NCBI RefSeq assembly: GCF_010726085.1
Contig: NZ_AP022560.1
Location: 3,100,001-3,164,000, forward strand
Source: Mycolicibacterium moriokaense
GTDB taxonomy: Bacteria > Actinomycetota > Actinomycetes > Mycobacteriales > Mycobacteriaceae
Reading direction: 5' to 3'
Length of the DNA: 64,000 nucleotides
Part shown: positions 56,158 through 64,000 of the stretch, piece after piece
Numbering within the stretch: position 1 is the stretch's first letter
Layout of the letters: each line of letters starts with the position of its first letter
Notes under the pieces: model-generated
What the model was told of the DNA's origin: nothing
What the model saw: only the letters and a program-made list of their open reading frames with translations
Databases searched by the model: none
Position numbers and translations under genes: made by a program

Positions 56158-58866
56158 GTGACCGCGAGCGCAACGACCGAGAAGGCGACCGAAAAGCCGA
56201 CATTGATGCTGCTGGACGGCAATTCGTTGGCGTTTCGGGCGTTCTACGCGCTGCCCGCCGAGAACTTCAAGACCCAGGGTGGGCTGACCACCAACGCGGT
56301 CTACGGGTTCACCGCGATGCTGATCAACCTGTTGCGCGACGAGCAGCCGACTCATATCGCGGCGGCATTTGACGTATCCCGGCAGACGTTCCGGCTCGAG
56401 AAGTACCCGGAGTACAAGGCGGGCCGTTCGGCCACGCCCGACGAGTTTCGCGGGCAGATCGACATCACCAAGGAGGTGCTGAACGCGCTCGGCATCACGG
56501 TGCTGGCCGAGCCCGGCTATGAGGCCGACGACGTCATCGCCACGCTGGCGACGCAGGCCGAGAACGAGGGCTACCGGGTGTTGGTGGTCACCGGCGACCG
56601 GGACTCCCTGCAGTTGGTCAGTGACGACGTCACGGTGCTCTACCCTCGCAAGGGGGTCAGCGAGCTGACCCGGTTCACGCCCGAAGCCGTGCTGGAGAAG
56701 TACGGGCTCACCCCGCAGCAGTACCCCGACTTCGCGGCGCTGCGCGGCGACCCGAGCGACAACCTGCCCGGCATCCCGGGTGTGGGGGAGAAGACGGCCA
56801 CCAAATGGATCGCCGAGTACGGGTCGTTGCAGGCGCTCGTCGACCAGGTGGACACGGTGAAGGGCAAGGTCGGCGACGCGCTGCGCGCCAACCTGTCCAG
56901 CGTCGTGCTCAACCGTGAACTCACCGATCTGGTAAAGGACGTGCCGCTGGCGCAGACGCCCGACACGCTGCGGATGCTGCCGTGGAACCGCGAGCAGATC
57001 CACCAACTCTTCGACGACCTCGAATTCCGCGTGCTGCGCGACCGGCTGTTCGACACGCTGGCATCCGCCGACCCCGAGGTGGATCAGGGCTTCGACGTCC
57101 GCGGCGGCGCCCTGGTCGAGGGCGAGCTGGCCGGCTGGTTGGCCGAACACGGATCGGGCAAGCGGTTCGGGATGGCCGTCGTCGGTACGCATTTGGCGTT
57201 CGACGCCGACGCCACCGCGTTGGCGATCGTCGCCGCCGACGGCGATGGCCGCTACATCGACACTGCGGCCCTGCACCCCGACGACGAGGCCGCACTCGCG
57301 AAGTGGCTGGCCGACCCGGAGCAGCCGAAGGCGCTGCACGAGGCCAAGCTCGCGATGCACGACCTCGAAGGGCGCGGCTGGGAGCTCGCCGGTGTCACCT
57401 CCGACACCGCCCTGGCCGCCTACCTGGTGCGTCCCGGCCAGCGCAGCTTCGCGCTCGACGACCTGTCGTTGCGGTACCTGAAACGCGAGCTCCGTGCGGA
57501 TAACCCTGAGCAGCAACAACTTTCGCTGCTCGACGACGGTGAGGGCATCGACGACCAGGCGGTCCAGACGGTCATCCTGCGCGCCAGTGCCGTGATGGAC
57601 CTCGCCGACGCGCTCGACGAAGAGCTGGCACGCATCGACTCGTTGCCGCTGCTGAACAACATGGAGCTGCCCGTGCAGCGGGCGCTGGCCGAAATGGAGA
57701 CCGCAGGCATCGCCGTCGACCTGGACCTGCTCTCGGAGCTGCAGAGCGAGTTCGCCGATCAGATTCGCGATGCCGCCGAGTCGGCGTTCAGCGTGATCGG
57801 CAAGCAGATCAACCTCGGCTCACCCAAGCAGCTGCAGGTCGTGCTGTTCGACGAACTAGAGATGCCAAAGACCAAGCGCACCAAGACCGGCTACACCACG
57901 GACGCCGATGCGCTGCAGTCGCTGTTCGACAAGACCGGACACCCGTTCCTGCAGCACCTGCTCGCCCACCGCGATGCCACCCGGCTCAAGGTCACCGTCG
58001 ACGGCCTGCTGAACTCGGTGGCCTCCGACGGCCGCATCCACACCACGTTCAACCAGACCATCGCCGCGACGGGCAGGCTCTCGTCGACCGAGCCCAACCT
58101 GCAGAACATCCCGATCCGCACCGAGGCCGGCAGGCGCATCCGCGACGCGTTCGTGGTCGGCGAGGGCTACTCCGAACTCATGACGGCCGACTACAGCCAG
58201 ATCGAGATGCGGATCATGGCGCATCTCTCCCGGGACGAGGGCCTGATCGAAGCGTTCAACACCGGCGAGGACCTGCACTCGTTCGTGGCGTCGCGGGCAT
58301 TCAGCGTGCCGATCGACGAAGTCACCCCGGAGCTGCGGCGTCGTGTGAAGGCGATGTCGTACGGGTTGGCGTACGGACTCTCCGCGTACGGACTGGCCGC
58401 CCAGCTGAAGATCTCCACCGAGGAAGCCAAGGTGCAAATGGAGCAGTACTTCGACCGGTTCGGCGGGGTGCGGGACTATCTGCGCGACGTGGTCGACCAG
58501 GCGCGCAAGGACGGTTACACGTCGACGGTGTTCGGCAGGCGCCGCTACCTGCCGGAGCTGGACAGCAGCAACCGCAACGTGCGCGAGGCCGCCGAGCGGG
58601 CCGCACTCAACGCGCCGATCCAGGGCAGCGCAGCCGACATCATCAAGATGGCGATGATCAACGTGGATGCGGCGCTCAAAGAGGCGGGTCTGAAATCGCG
58701 GATGCTGCTCCAGGTGCACGACGAGCTGCTCTTCGAGGTCGCCGAGGGCGAGCGGGACACGCTCGAGAAGCTGGTCCGCGACAAGATGGGCAACGCGTAC
58801 CCGCTCGACGTGCCGCTGGAGGTCTCCGTGGGGTACGGCCGCAGCTGGGACGCCGCGGCCCACTAG
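56158..58866 (+). CDS. polA: PolA, DNA polymerase I
   Basis: Repair and Okazaki-fragment polymerase. The product is 902 aa. The N-terminal 5'-nuclease domain (about 1-300) has EADDVIATLA and the H3TH region GDPSDNLPGIPGVGEKTA. The central 3'-5' exonuclease fold is present but lacks the acidic DxE residues (GMAVVG at that place), as in other mycobacterial PolA, so no proofreading is expected. Polymerase motifs A (DYSQIEMRIMAHLS), B (RRVKAMSYGLAYG) and C (VHDELLFE) are intact. GTG start 56158. Confidence 0.98.
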   Translation: MTASATTEKATEKPTLMLLDGNSLAFRAFYALPAENFKTQGGLTTNAVYGFTAMLINLLRDEQPTHIAAAFDVSRQTFRLEKYPEYKAGRSATPDEFRGQIDITKEVLNALGITVLAEPGYEADDVIATLATQAENEGYRVLVVTGDRDSLQLVSDDVTVLYPRKGVSELTRFTPEAVLEKYGLTPQQYPDFAALRGDPSDNLPGIPGVGEKTATKWIAEYGSLQALVDQVDTVKGKVGDALRANLSSVVLNRELTDLVKDVPLAQTPDTLRMLPWNREQIHQLFDDLEFRVLRDRLFDTLASADPEVDQGFDVRGGALVEGELAGWLAEHGSGKRFGMAVVGTHLAFDADATALAIVAADGDGRYIDTAALHPDDEAALAKWLADPEQPKALHEAKLAMHDLEGRGWELAGVTSDTALAAYLVRPGQRSFALDDLSLRYLKRELRADNPEQQQLSLLDDGEGIDDQAVQTVILRASAVMDLADALDEELARIDSLPLLNNMELPVQRALAEMETAGIAVDLDLLSELQSEFADQIRDAAESAFSVIGKQINLGSPKQLQVVLFDELEMPKTKRTKTGYTTDADALQSLFDKTGHPFLQHLLAHRDATRLKVTVDGLLNSVASDGRIHTTFNQTIAATGRLSSTEPNLQNIPIRTEAGRRIRDAFVVGEGYSELMTADYSQIEMRIMAHLSRDEGLIEAFNTGEDLHSFVASRAFSVPIDEVTPELRRRVKAMSYGLAYGLSAYGLAAQLKISTEEAKVQMEQYFDRFGGVRDYLRDVVDQARKDGYTSTVFGRRRYLPELDSSNRNVREAAERAALNAPIQGSAADIIKMAMINVDAALKEAGLKSRMLLQVHDELLFEVAEGERDTLEKLVRDKMGNAYPLDVPLEVSVGYGRSWDAAAH

Positions 58867-59505
58867 TCAGCGCGCGTCGGCGGCCAGTCCCAGTCCCAGT
58901 GCCATCAACACGGCGCCCATGACGCGTTCGATGCGCCGACGAATGTGTGTGCGGCTCAACACTTCTCGTGCACGCGATGCCGCAAGCACCACACCCGCAC
59001 ACCACGCGGTGTCAATTACCAGTTGAATGACCGCCAGCGCCAGCAGCGTGGGAATCAGCGGGCCGCTGGACGGCAGGAACTGGGGGAGCACCACGATGCC
59101 GAACGCCGCCGCCTTCGGGTTGGCGGCGATGGACAGCAGCGCCGCACGGAAGGCGGCCGCAGGGGTTCTGCCCCGGGGTGGCAGCGTCACCGTGATTTCG
59201 GCGGGATGCTTCGCGTTGCGCCACGCGCTGATGCCGAGCCAGATCAGGATCGCCGCGCCGACGACGTGCAGCACCAGCGAGAGAGCGCGGTTGGCCATCA
59301 GCAGCATCGACAGTCCCGCGCCGCCGGCCAGCGTCCAGCCGAAGATCCCGATCTCGTTGCCGACCACCGCGGCCAGACCGGCCGCACGGCCGTCACGGAT
59401 CGAGCGGTGCAGGAACAACGCGGTCGCAGGCCCCGGCAGGGCGGCGAGTATCACGCACGCGACCAGGAACGCGGGCATGACGTCGATCAGATGCTGCACC
59501 TGCAT
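58867..59505 (-). CDS. LysE/RhtB-family amino-acid exporter
   Basis: The product is 212 aa with six predicted spans. The family motif ALPGPATALFLHRSIRDGRAAGLAAVVG is near residues 23-50, with a central ANPKAAAFG segment. LysE proteins export basic or small neutral amino acids or related compounds; substrate unknown. The stop abuts the polA stop with no spacer, so the genes converge directly. It lies 30 nt downstream of the PrsW gene on the same strand. Confidence 0.88.
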   Translation of the reverse strand: MQVQHLIDVMPAFLVACVILAALPGPATALFLHRSIRDGRAAGLAAVVGNEIGIFGWTLAGGAGLSMLLMANRALSLVLHVVGAAILIWLGISAWRNAKHPAEITVTLPPRGRTPAAAFRAALLSIAANPKAAAFGIVVLPQFLPSSGPLIPTLLALAVIQLVIDTAWCAGVVLAASRAREVLSRTHIRRRIERVMGAVLMALGLGLAADAR

Positions 59506-59535
59506 GCGAGCAGTATCTCCGAGCCGCCAAACGAT

Positions 59536-60705
59536 TTATCGGACCGGCGGCGCGTGAAACCCGGCAAGCCCGGCCAGGGCGGGCGCGGACATGCGGGCGG
59601 CGTGCACCGCGTAGGCCTCCTCGGTCTGCATGGCGTAGACCCGCTCGTCTCCGAACCCGCGATCGATGCGGTCGCGGACGAACGCCAGCTCGACCACCTG
59701 GGCGGCGAAGTTCTCGACCGCCTTGCGGGCCGGTTTCCCGCCGATGCGGTGGGCGTGTGCGATCGCGAGCTTGCGGTTGCGGATCGAATTCAGCCACGTC
59801 GCCTCGCTCGGGGTCACGAGCTGGGCGGCCACCATGCCCGGCAGTTTCTCGGCGACGATCCGCTGCTCTTTCCTGCGGCTCTGAACGGCGAGGATGATCG
59901 CGAACACGAACACCGGCACCATCCAGAAGAAGTACACCGCGAAATACGTCTCGGGTCCGATCAGCGACGACCCGTTCCACAGCGCGTGCATGATCACCGC
60001 GGCCAGGTAGCCCAGCAGGATGCAGCCGGCCTTCGCCAGCGAGCTGCGCTTGTGCAGGGCGAACCAGACACCGATGCCGAACATCGTCGTGAACAGCGAG
60101 TGGGCGAACGGTCCCATGATCAGCCGGACGGCGGCCGTCAGCAGCGAGTCGCCCAGCGACGTGCCGTCGGCGATGTAGAGAATGTCCTCCAACCAGGCGA
60201 AACCGGCGCCGACCAGGCCGGCGTACACCAGGCAGTCGGTCAGTGAATTGAGTTCGTGGCGCCGCCGCCCCGTCATCATGAGCAGCAGGAACGCCCCCTT
60301 GGCGGCTTCCTCGACGACGGGTGCGCCGACCGCGACGGACACCCAGCTCACGTCCTCCGACACACCCCCGGCGAGCATCGACTCAAGGACCAGACCGATG
60401 ATCACGGACAGGATCACCGCGACCGACGCGCCCCACAGGAACGCGAAGATCAGCAGTCGAGGCGGTTCGGGTTCCCACCGGTCTAGCCAGATGTAGGCGA
60501 ACACGACCACGGCCATCGCCACCCCGGACAGCACGAACCCGACCGAGGCGCCGACCGGGTTGAGCGCGGTCAGGCCGATGACGATCAGCCCCGCGATGAC
60601 GCCCAGCAGGATGAGCACACCCAACGGCGCGCCGACTTTGCGGATCTTGCGCTGAAAAGGTGGGTGAGTGGGCCATGACTGAGGCGGAGGACCGGCGTAT
60701 GCCAC
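59536..60705 (-). CDS. PrsW-family intramembrane metalloprotease
   Basis: The product is 389 aa with about nine spans. Metalloprotease motifs of the PrsW/CAAX (ABI) group are complete: EEAAK (Glu132-Glu133), FAWLED (Glu173), His202 and HALWN (His240). PrsW in Bacillus starts degradation of an anti-sigma factor; the actinobacterial target is unknown. A C-terminal soluble region of about 120 residues follows the last span and is not part of the catalytic core. Start GTG 60705 lies 6 nt after a TACCCT -10. Confidence 0.9.
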   Translation of the reverse strand: MAYAGPPPQSWPTHPPFQRKIRKVGAPLGVLILLGVIAGLIVIGLTALNPVGASVGFVLSGVAMAVVVFAYIWLDRWEPEPPRLLIFAFLWGASVAVILSVIIGLVLESMLAGGVSEDVSWVSVAVGAPVVEEAAKGAFLLLMMTGRRRHELNSLTDCLVYAGLVGAGFAWLEDILYIADGTSLGDSLLTAAVRLIMGPFAHSLFTTMFGIGVWFALHKRSSLAKAGCILLGYLAAVIMHALWNGSSLIGPETYFAVYFFWMVPVFVFAIILAVQSRRKEQRIVAEKLPGMVAAQLVTPSEATWLNSIRNRKLAIAHAHRIGGKPARKAVENFAAQVVELAFVRDRIDRGFGDERVYAMQTEEAYAVHAARMSAPALAGLAGFHAPPVR

Positions 60706-60711
60706 CTAGGC

Positions 60712-60717
60712 AGGGTA
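60712..60717 (-). promoter_or_regulatory. Candidate leaderless -10 of the PrsW gene
   Basis: On the minus strand TACCCT (60717-60712) is followed by 6 nt and the GTG at 60705. The 179-nt gap is shared with the divergent rpsA promoter, which is probably in the AT-richer stretch 60800-60850. Confidence 0.5.
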
Positions 60718-60884
60718 ATCAAGGAAGGGGTGGGTTGCGCTGCTACTGGGACCGAGTTTGTCCTGCATGTACCCAGTCGAGTAACCTCTACGGGTACCTG
60801 TCTGTGGTTTTTCTATAGGTCTATGGCGGGTAACACCCTTAACAACTGTCCCTACGACCCAACCTGTCCGGAGCAACCCACCAC

Positions 60885-62333
60885 ATGCCAAGTCCCTCCG
60901 TCACCTCGCCGCAAGTAGCCGTCAACGACATCGGCTCGGCCGAGGACTTTCTCGCCGCCATCGACAAAACCATCAAATACTTCAACGATGGCGACATCGT
61001 CGAGGGAACCATCGTCAAGGTTGACCGTGACGAAGTCCTGCTCGACATCGGTTACAAAACCGAAGGCGTCATCCCTTCCCGTGAGCTCTCCATCAAGCAC
61101 GACGTCGACCCCAACGAGGTCGTCTCCGTGGGCGATGAGGTCGAAGCTCTGGTCCTCACCAAGGAGGACAAGGAAGGCCGCCTGATCCTGTCCAAGAAGC
61201 GCGCTCAGTACGAGCGGGCCTGGGGCACCATCGAAGAGCTCAAAGAGAAGGACGAGGCCGTCAAGGGCACCGTCATCGAGGTCGTCAAGGGCGGCCTGAT
61301 TCTCGACATCGGCCTGCGCGGCTTCCTGCCCGCGTCGTTGGTCGAGATGCGTCGCGTCCGCGATCTGCAGCCGTACATCGGCAAGGAGATCGAGGCCAAG
61401 ATCATCGAGCTGGACAAGAACCGCAACAACGTGGTGCTGAGCCGCCGCGCCTGGCTGGAGCAGACGCAGTCCGAGGTGCGCAGCGAGTTCCTCAACCAGC
61501 TGCAGAAGGGCGCCATCCGCAAGGGCGTCGTCAGCAGCATCGTCAACTTCGGCGCGTTCGTCGATCTCGGTGGTGTCGACGGCCTGGTGCACGTCTCCGA
61601 GTTGTCCTGGAAGCACATCGATCATCCGTCCGAGGTCGTGCAGGTGGGCGACGAGGTCACCGTCGAGGTGCTCGACGTCGACATGGACCGCGAGCGGGTT
61701 TCGCTGTCGCTCAAGGCGACTCAGGAAGATCCGTGGCGCCACTTCGCCCGCACCCACGCCATCGGCCAGATCGTGCCGGGCAAGGTCACCAAGCTGGTGC
61801 CGTTCGGTGCGTTCGTCCGCGTCGAGGAGGGCATCGAGGGCCTGGTGCACATCTCCGAGTTGTCCGAGCGCCACGTCGAGGTCCCGGACCAGGTGGTCCA
61901 GGTCGGCGACGACGCGATGGTCAAGGTCATCGACATCGACCTGGAGCGTCGCCGTATCTCGCTGAGCCTCAAGCAGGCCAACGAGGACTACACCGAGGAG
62001 TTCGACCCGTCGAAGTACGGCATGGCCGACAGCTACGACGAGCAGGGCAACTACATCTTCCCCGAGGGCTTCGATCCCGAGACCAACGAATGGCTCGAGG
62101 GCTTCGAGAAGCAGCGCGAGGAGTGGGAGTCGCGCTACGCCGAGGCGGAGCGCAGGCACAAGATGCACACCGCGCAGATGGAGAAGTTCGCCGCAGCCGA
62201 AGCGGCCGAGGCCGCGAAGCCGGCGTCGGCCAACGGTTCGTCGCGCTCCGAGGAGGAGCCCGCGGCGGGTGGTTCGCTGGCCAGCGACGCCCAACTGGCG
62301 GCGCTGCGGGAGAAGCTCGCAGGGAACGCCTGA
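60885..62333 (+). CDS. rpsA: RpsA, ribosomal protein S1
   Basis: Binds mRNA at the 30S platform and helps initiation of leadered messages. The product is 482 aa. Four S1 (OB-fold) repeats lie at about 34-103, 121-187, 206-275 and 292-360; the third and fourth are the most canonical (GAFVDLGGVDGLVHVSELSW and GAFVRVEEGIEGLVHISELS). A charged helical stretch and a Ser/Ala/Glu-rich tail end in AALREKLAG, as in M. tuberculosis RpsA. ATG 60885 agrees with the family start MPSPSVTSPQVAVNDIG. Confidence 0.98.
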   Translation: MPSPSVTSPQVAVNDIGSAEDFLAAIDKTIKYFNDGDIVEGTIVKVDRDEVLLDIGYKTEGVIPSRELSIKHDVDPNEVVSVGDEVEALVLTKEDKEGRLILSKKRAQYERAWGTIEELKEKDEAVKGTVIEVVKGGLILDIGLRGFLPASLVEMRRVRDLQPYIGKEIEAKIIELDKNRNNVVLSRRAWLEQTQSEVRSEFLNQLQKGAIRKGVVSSIVNFGAFVDLGGVDGLVHVSELSWKHIDHPSEVVQVGDEVTVEVLDVDMDRERVSLSLKATQEDPWRHFARTHAIGQIVPGKVTKLVPFGAFVRVEEGIEGLVHISELSERHVEVPDQVVQVGDDAMVKVIDIDLERRRISLSLKQANEDYTEEFDPSKYGMADSYDEQGNYIFPEGFDPETNEWLEGFEKQREEWESRYAEAERRHKMHTAQMEKFAAAEAAEAAKPASANGSSRSEEEPAAGGSLASDAQLAALREKLAGNA

Positions 62334-62352
62334 TCCTTCAGAACACAACGTG

Positions 62353-62393
62353 CGCCCCGGCTCGATAGAGCTGGGGCGTTCGTTGTTTTCGGG
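62353..62393 (+). terminator. Intrinsic terminator after rpsA
   Basis: A 10-bp stem (62354-62363 with 62368-62377, one G-U pair) and GATA loop, followed by a T-rich run CGTTCGTTGTTTTC. It lies 20 nt after the rpsA stop and is the best intrinsic terminator in the window. It separates rpsA from coaE. Confidence 0.85.
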
Positions 62394-62411
62394 TACTGAC
62401 AAACTGGTGCG

Positions 62412-63635
62412 GTGCTGCGTATAGGCCTGTCCGGCGGTATCGGCGCCGGAAAATCGACGGTGTCCGCGACGTTCAGTGAGCTCGGCGGGATCGTCGTCGA
62501 CGGTGATGTCATCGCCCGGGAGGTTGTCGAACCGGGGACCGAGGGGTTGGCCAAGCTCGTCGACGCATTCGGGCACGACATCCTGCACGACAGCGGGCCG
62601 ATGGCCGGAGCGCTGAACCGGCCCGCGCTGGCGGCCATCGCCTTCAGCGACGAGGAGAAACGACAGCTGCTGAACGGCATCGTGCATCCGCTGGTCGCGC
62701 ACCGCCGGTCGGAACTGATCGCCGCCGCGGCCGAGGACGCCGTGATCGTTGAGGACATTCCGTTGCTTGTCGAGTCTGGGATGGCTCCCATGTTCCCCTT
62801 GGTCGTGATCGTCCACGCCGACGAGGACGTCAGGGTGAAGCGGCTGATCGAGCATCGCGGCTTCACCGAGGAGGATGCCAGGGCCCGGATCGCGGCGCAG
62901 GCCACCGAGGAGCAGCGCCGCGCCGTGGCCGACGTGTGGCTGGACAACTCGGGCAGCACAGCCGACCTCATCGGCAAGGCCAGGGAGCTATGGCATCAGC
63001 GCATCCTGCCGTTCGCCCACAACCTGGACCACGGGCAGCCCGCGCACACCGAGCCGGTGCTCGTGCCCAGCGACCCGTCGTGGCCCGACCAGGCGCGCCG
63101 GATCACCGCCCGGCTCAACACCGCGTGCGGTCACCGCGCCGTGCGCATCGACCACATCGGGTCCACGGCGGTTCCCGGGGTGGACGCCAAGGACGTGATC
63201 GACATGCAGGTGACGGTCGCCTCGCTCGAGGTGGCCGACGAGCTGTCCGAGGCACTGGTCAACGCGGGCTACGTGCACACGCCAATCACCGCGGATGTGG
63301 GTAAGCCCGATGCCCGCAGCACCGTCGCCGCGTTCGATCACACCAACGATGAAGCGTTGTGGCACAAGCGACTGCACTGCTCAGCCGACCCCGGTCGGCC
63401 GACCCATGTCCATCTTCGGGTCGACGGATGGCCGGGACAGCAGTTCGCGCTGCTGTTCGTCGACTGGTTGCGGGCCAACCCGTCGGCGCAGGCCGACTAC
63501 GTCGCGCTGAAACGGCGGGTGGCGGCGCAGGGGCACGTCAACACCGGGGCGTACGCCGATGCCAAGGAGCCGTGGTTCCTCGACGCCTACCGGCGGGCGT
63601 GGGAGTGGGCGGACACCACCGGGTGGCGGCCCTAG
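62412..63635 (+). CDS. coaE: CoaE dephospho-CoA kinase fused to a GrpB/UPF0157 domain
   Basis: The last step of CoA synthesis: phosphorylation of dephospho-CoA at the 3'-hydroxyl. The product is 407 aa, about twice the usual CoaE length. Residues 1-200 are the kinase, with P-loop GGIGAGKST (8-16), DGDVIAREVVEPG and the lid region RLIEHRGFTEEDARARIAAQ. Residues about 210-400 are a GrpB/UPF0157 nucleotidyltransferase-like domain (VRIDHIGSTAVPGVDAKDVIDMQV). The same fusion is known in mycobacteria, where the second domain appears to affect stability. GTG start, 18 nt after the terminator. Confidence 0.95.
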   Translation: MLRIGLSGGIGAGKSTVSATFSELGGIVVDGDVIAREVVEPGTEGLAKLVDAFGHDILHDSGPMAGALNRPALAAIAFSDEEKRQLLNGIVHPLVAHRRSELIAAAAEDAVIVEDIPLLVESGMAPMFPLVVIVHADEDVRVKRLIEHRGFTEEDARARIAAQATEEQRRAVADVWLDNSGSTADLIGKARELWHQRILPFAHNLDHGQPAHTEPVLVPSDPSWPDQARRITARLNTACGHRAVRIDHIGSTAVPGVDAKDVIDMQVTVASLEVADELSEALVNAGYVHTPITADVGKPDARSTVAAFDHTNDEALWHKRLHCSADPGRPTHVHLRVDGWPGQQFALLFVDWLRANPSAQADYVALKRRVAAQGHVNTGAYADAKEPWFLDAYRRAWEWADTTGWRP

Positions 63636-63638
63636 AGA

Positions 63639-64000
63639 TTAGGCGGCCGGTTGCGTCGCCGCCGCTTCGGAAGCCGCGGTGGACGGTTCGGCAGGTGCGG
63701 AGTCGGGTGCCGGAGCAACCGGATTCGGGATGTTCAGCGGGGCGCCGCATTGCAGGGTGCCGTACAGCGGATCGTCCTTGACGCGGAACAACCGCGGCGC
63801 GATGAACTGGTCGGCCTGAGCGACGATCTGATCGTCGACCAGGATCTCGCAATGCAGGTTCGATCCGTAGGGCCACCCGATGGACAGCTCCATCCCCGCC
63901 AGCTTGGGATCGTCGAGAACGGTGTTCACCTCGAAGGTCTGGCCGGGCAGCATCGTCGGCGTCGCGCTGTTGACGTTGTGATCGTCCTGCTTGTAGGCAA
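63639..64000 (-). CDS. Conserved protein, 3' part (Rv1632c-like position)
   Basis: The frame is open to the right edge, so the start is outside. About 120 residues are visible. The folded part has a beta pattern (TFEVNTVLDDPKLAGMELSI, HCEILVDDQIVAQADQFIAP, DPLYGTLQCG) with two Cys that may pair, and it ends in an Ala/Pro/Ser/Thr-rich tail. Export is possible but the N-terminus is missing. It converges on coaE, the place of Rv1632c in M. tuberculosis (inferred from gene order). Function unknown. Confidence 0.7.
   Translation of the reverse strand, partial: AYKQDDHNVNSATPTMLPGQTFEVNTVLDDPKLAGMELSIGWPYGSNLHCEILVDDQIVAQADQFIAPRLFRVKDDPLYGTLQCGAPLNIPNPVAPAPDSAPAEPSTAASEAAATQPAA

Noticed and set aside
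55081..57519. An 812-codon open frame on the minus strand across polA
   Set aside because: It lies opposite polA, has Arg/Gly/His-rich composition typical of antisense frames in high-GC DNA, and has no recognisable domain. The same applies to long minus-strand frames over gltB (23348-25189) and murC (4233-6221).
1..64000. CRISPR arrays, insertion sequences, rRNA genes or a replication origin
   Set aside because: No regularly spaced direct repeats, transposase, rRNA sequence or DnaA-box cluster was seen on reading both strands.

Overview
The window is high-GC chromosomal DNA from a mycobacterium, most likely a rapid-growing Mycolicibacterium-type species. The evidence is gene content and order: an ftsZ-pgeF-yggS-sepF-yggT-wag31 division cluster, a Cya (Rv1625c)-type adenylate cyclase beside tRNA-Leu and a PdtaR-type ANTAR regulator, a DUF35/thiolase pair behind a KstR-type operator, a four-S1-domain rpsA, and coaE fused to a GrpB/UPF0157 domain. 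Several genes match M. tuberculosis proteins from memory; no search was run.

Layout. (1) 1-12.4 kb: the 3' half of the dcw cluster (mraY', murD, ftsW, murG, murC, ftsQ, ftsZ), then pgeF, yggS, sepF, yggT, wag31 and a small membrane protein. These genes make lipid II, build the Z ring, tether it to the membrane and direct polar growth. (2) 12.4-21.1 kb: an accessory-looking stretch with a phosphoribosyltransferase, a TIGR01777 epimerase, a class I amidotransferase-like protein, a beta-lactamase-fold lipoprotein that lacks its SxxK catalytic pair, two tandem phospholipase-D-like genes (the second frameshifted), and an SOS-boxed 13E12-type HNH gene. It lies between two blocks that are far apart in M. 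tuberculosis, so it is a likely rearrangement junction. (3) 21.3-30.6 kb: TM2 and DUF2752 membrane proteins, gltBD, pyk and tesB. (4) 30.6-37.4 kb, minus strand: a DUF4190-like protein and cydA-cydB-cydD-cydC (bd oxidase and its assembly exporter), preceded by an HdeD/DUF308 protein. (5) 37.6-45.7 kb: a polar amino-acid ABC transporter, a MacS-like histidine kinase with a NarL-type regulator, a DUF2339 protein, a Dps2-like ferritin and the adenylate cyclase. (6) 45.7-46.9 kb: about 1.1 kb without a convincing gene, lower in GC and rich in palindromes, ending in tRNA-Leu(CAA). (7) 47.1-53.0 kb: PdtaR and a complete branched-chain amino-acid ABC operon. (8) 53.1-64 kb: yggU, the KstR-linked thiolase/DUF35 pair, two unknown small genes, polA, a LysE exporter, a PrsW protease, rpsA, coaE and a partial secreted-protein gene.

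Regulation visible in the sequence: a perfect LexA box overlapping the HNH start codon, a KstR-type box, a CRP-like site before cydA, a Fur-type inverted repeat before dps2, and several leaderless promoters with the pattern TANNNT, 6-7 nt, then ATG or GTG. The most unusual items are the serine hydrolase without catalytic residues, the frameshifted tandem PLD gene and the palindrome-rich orphan region.
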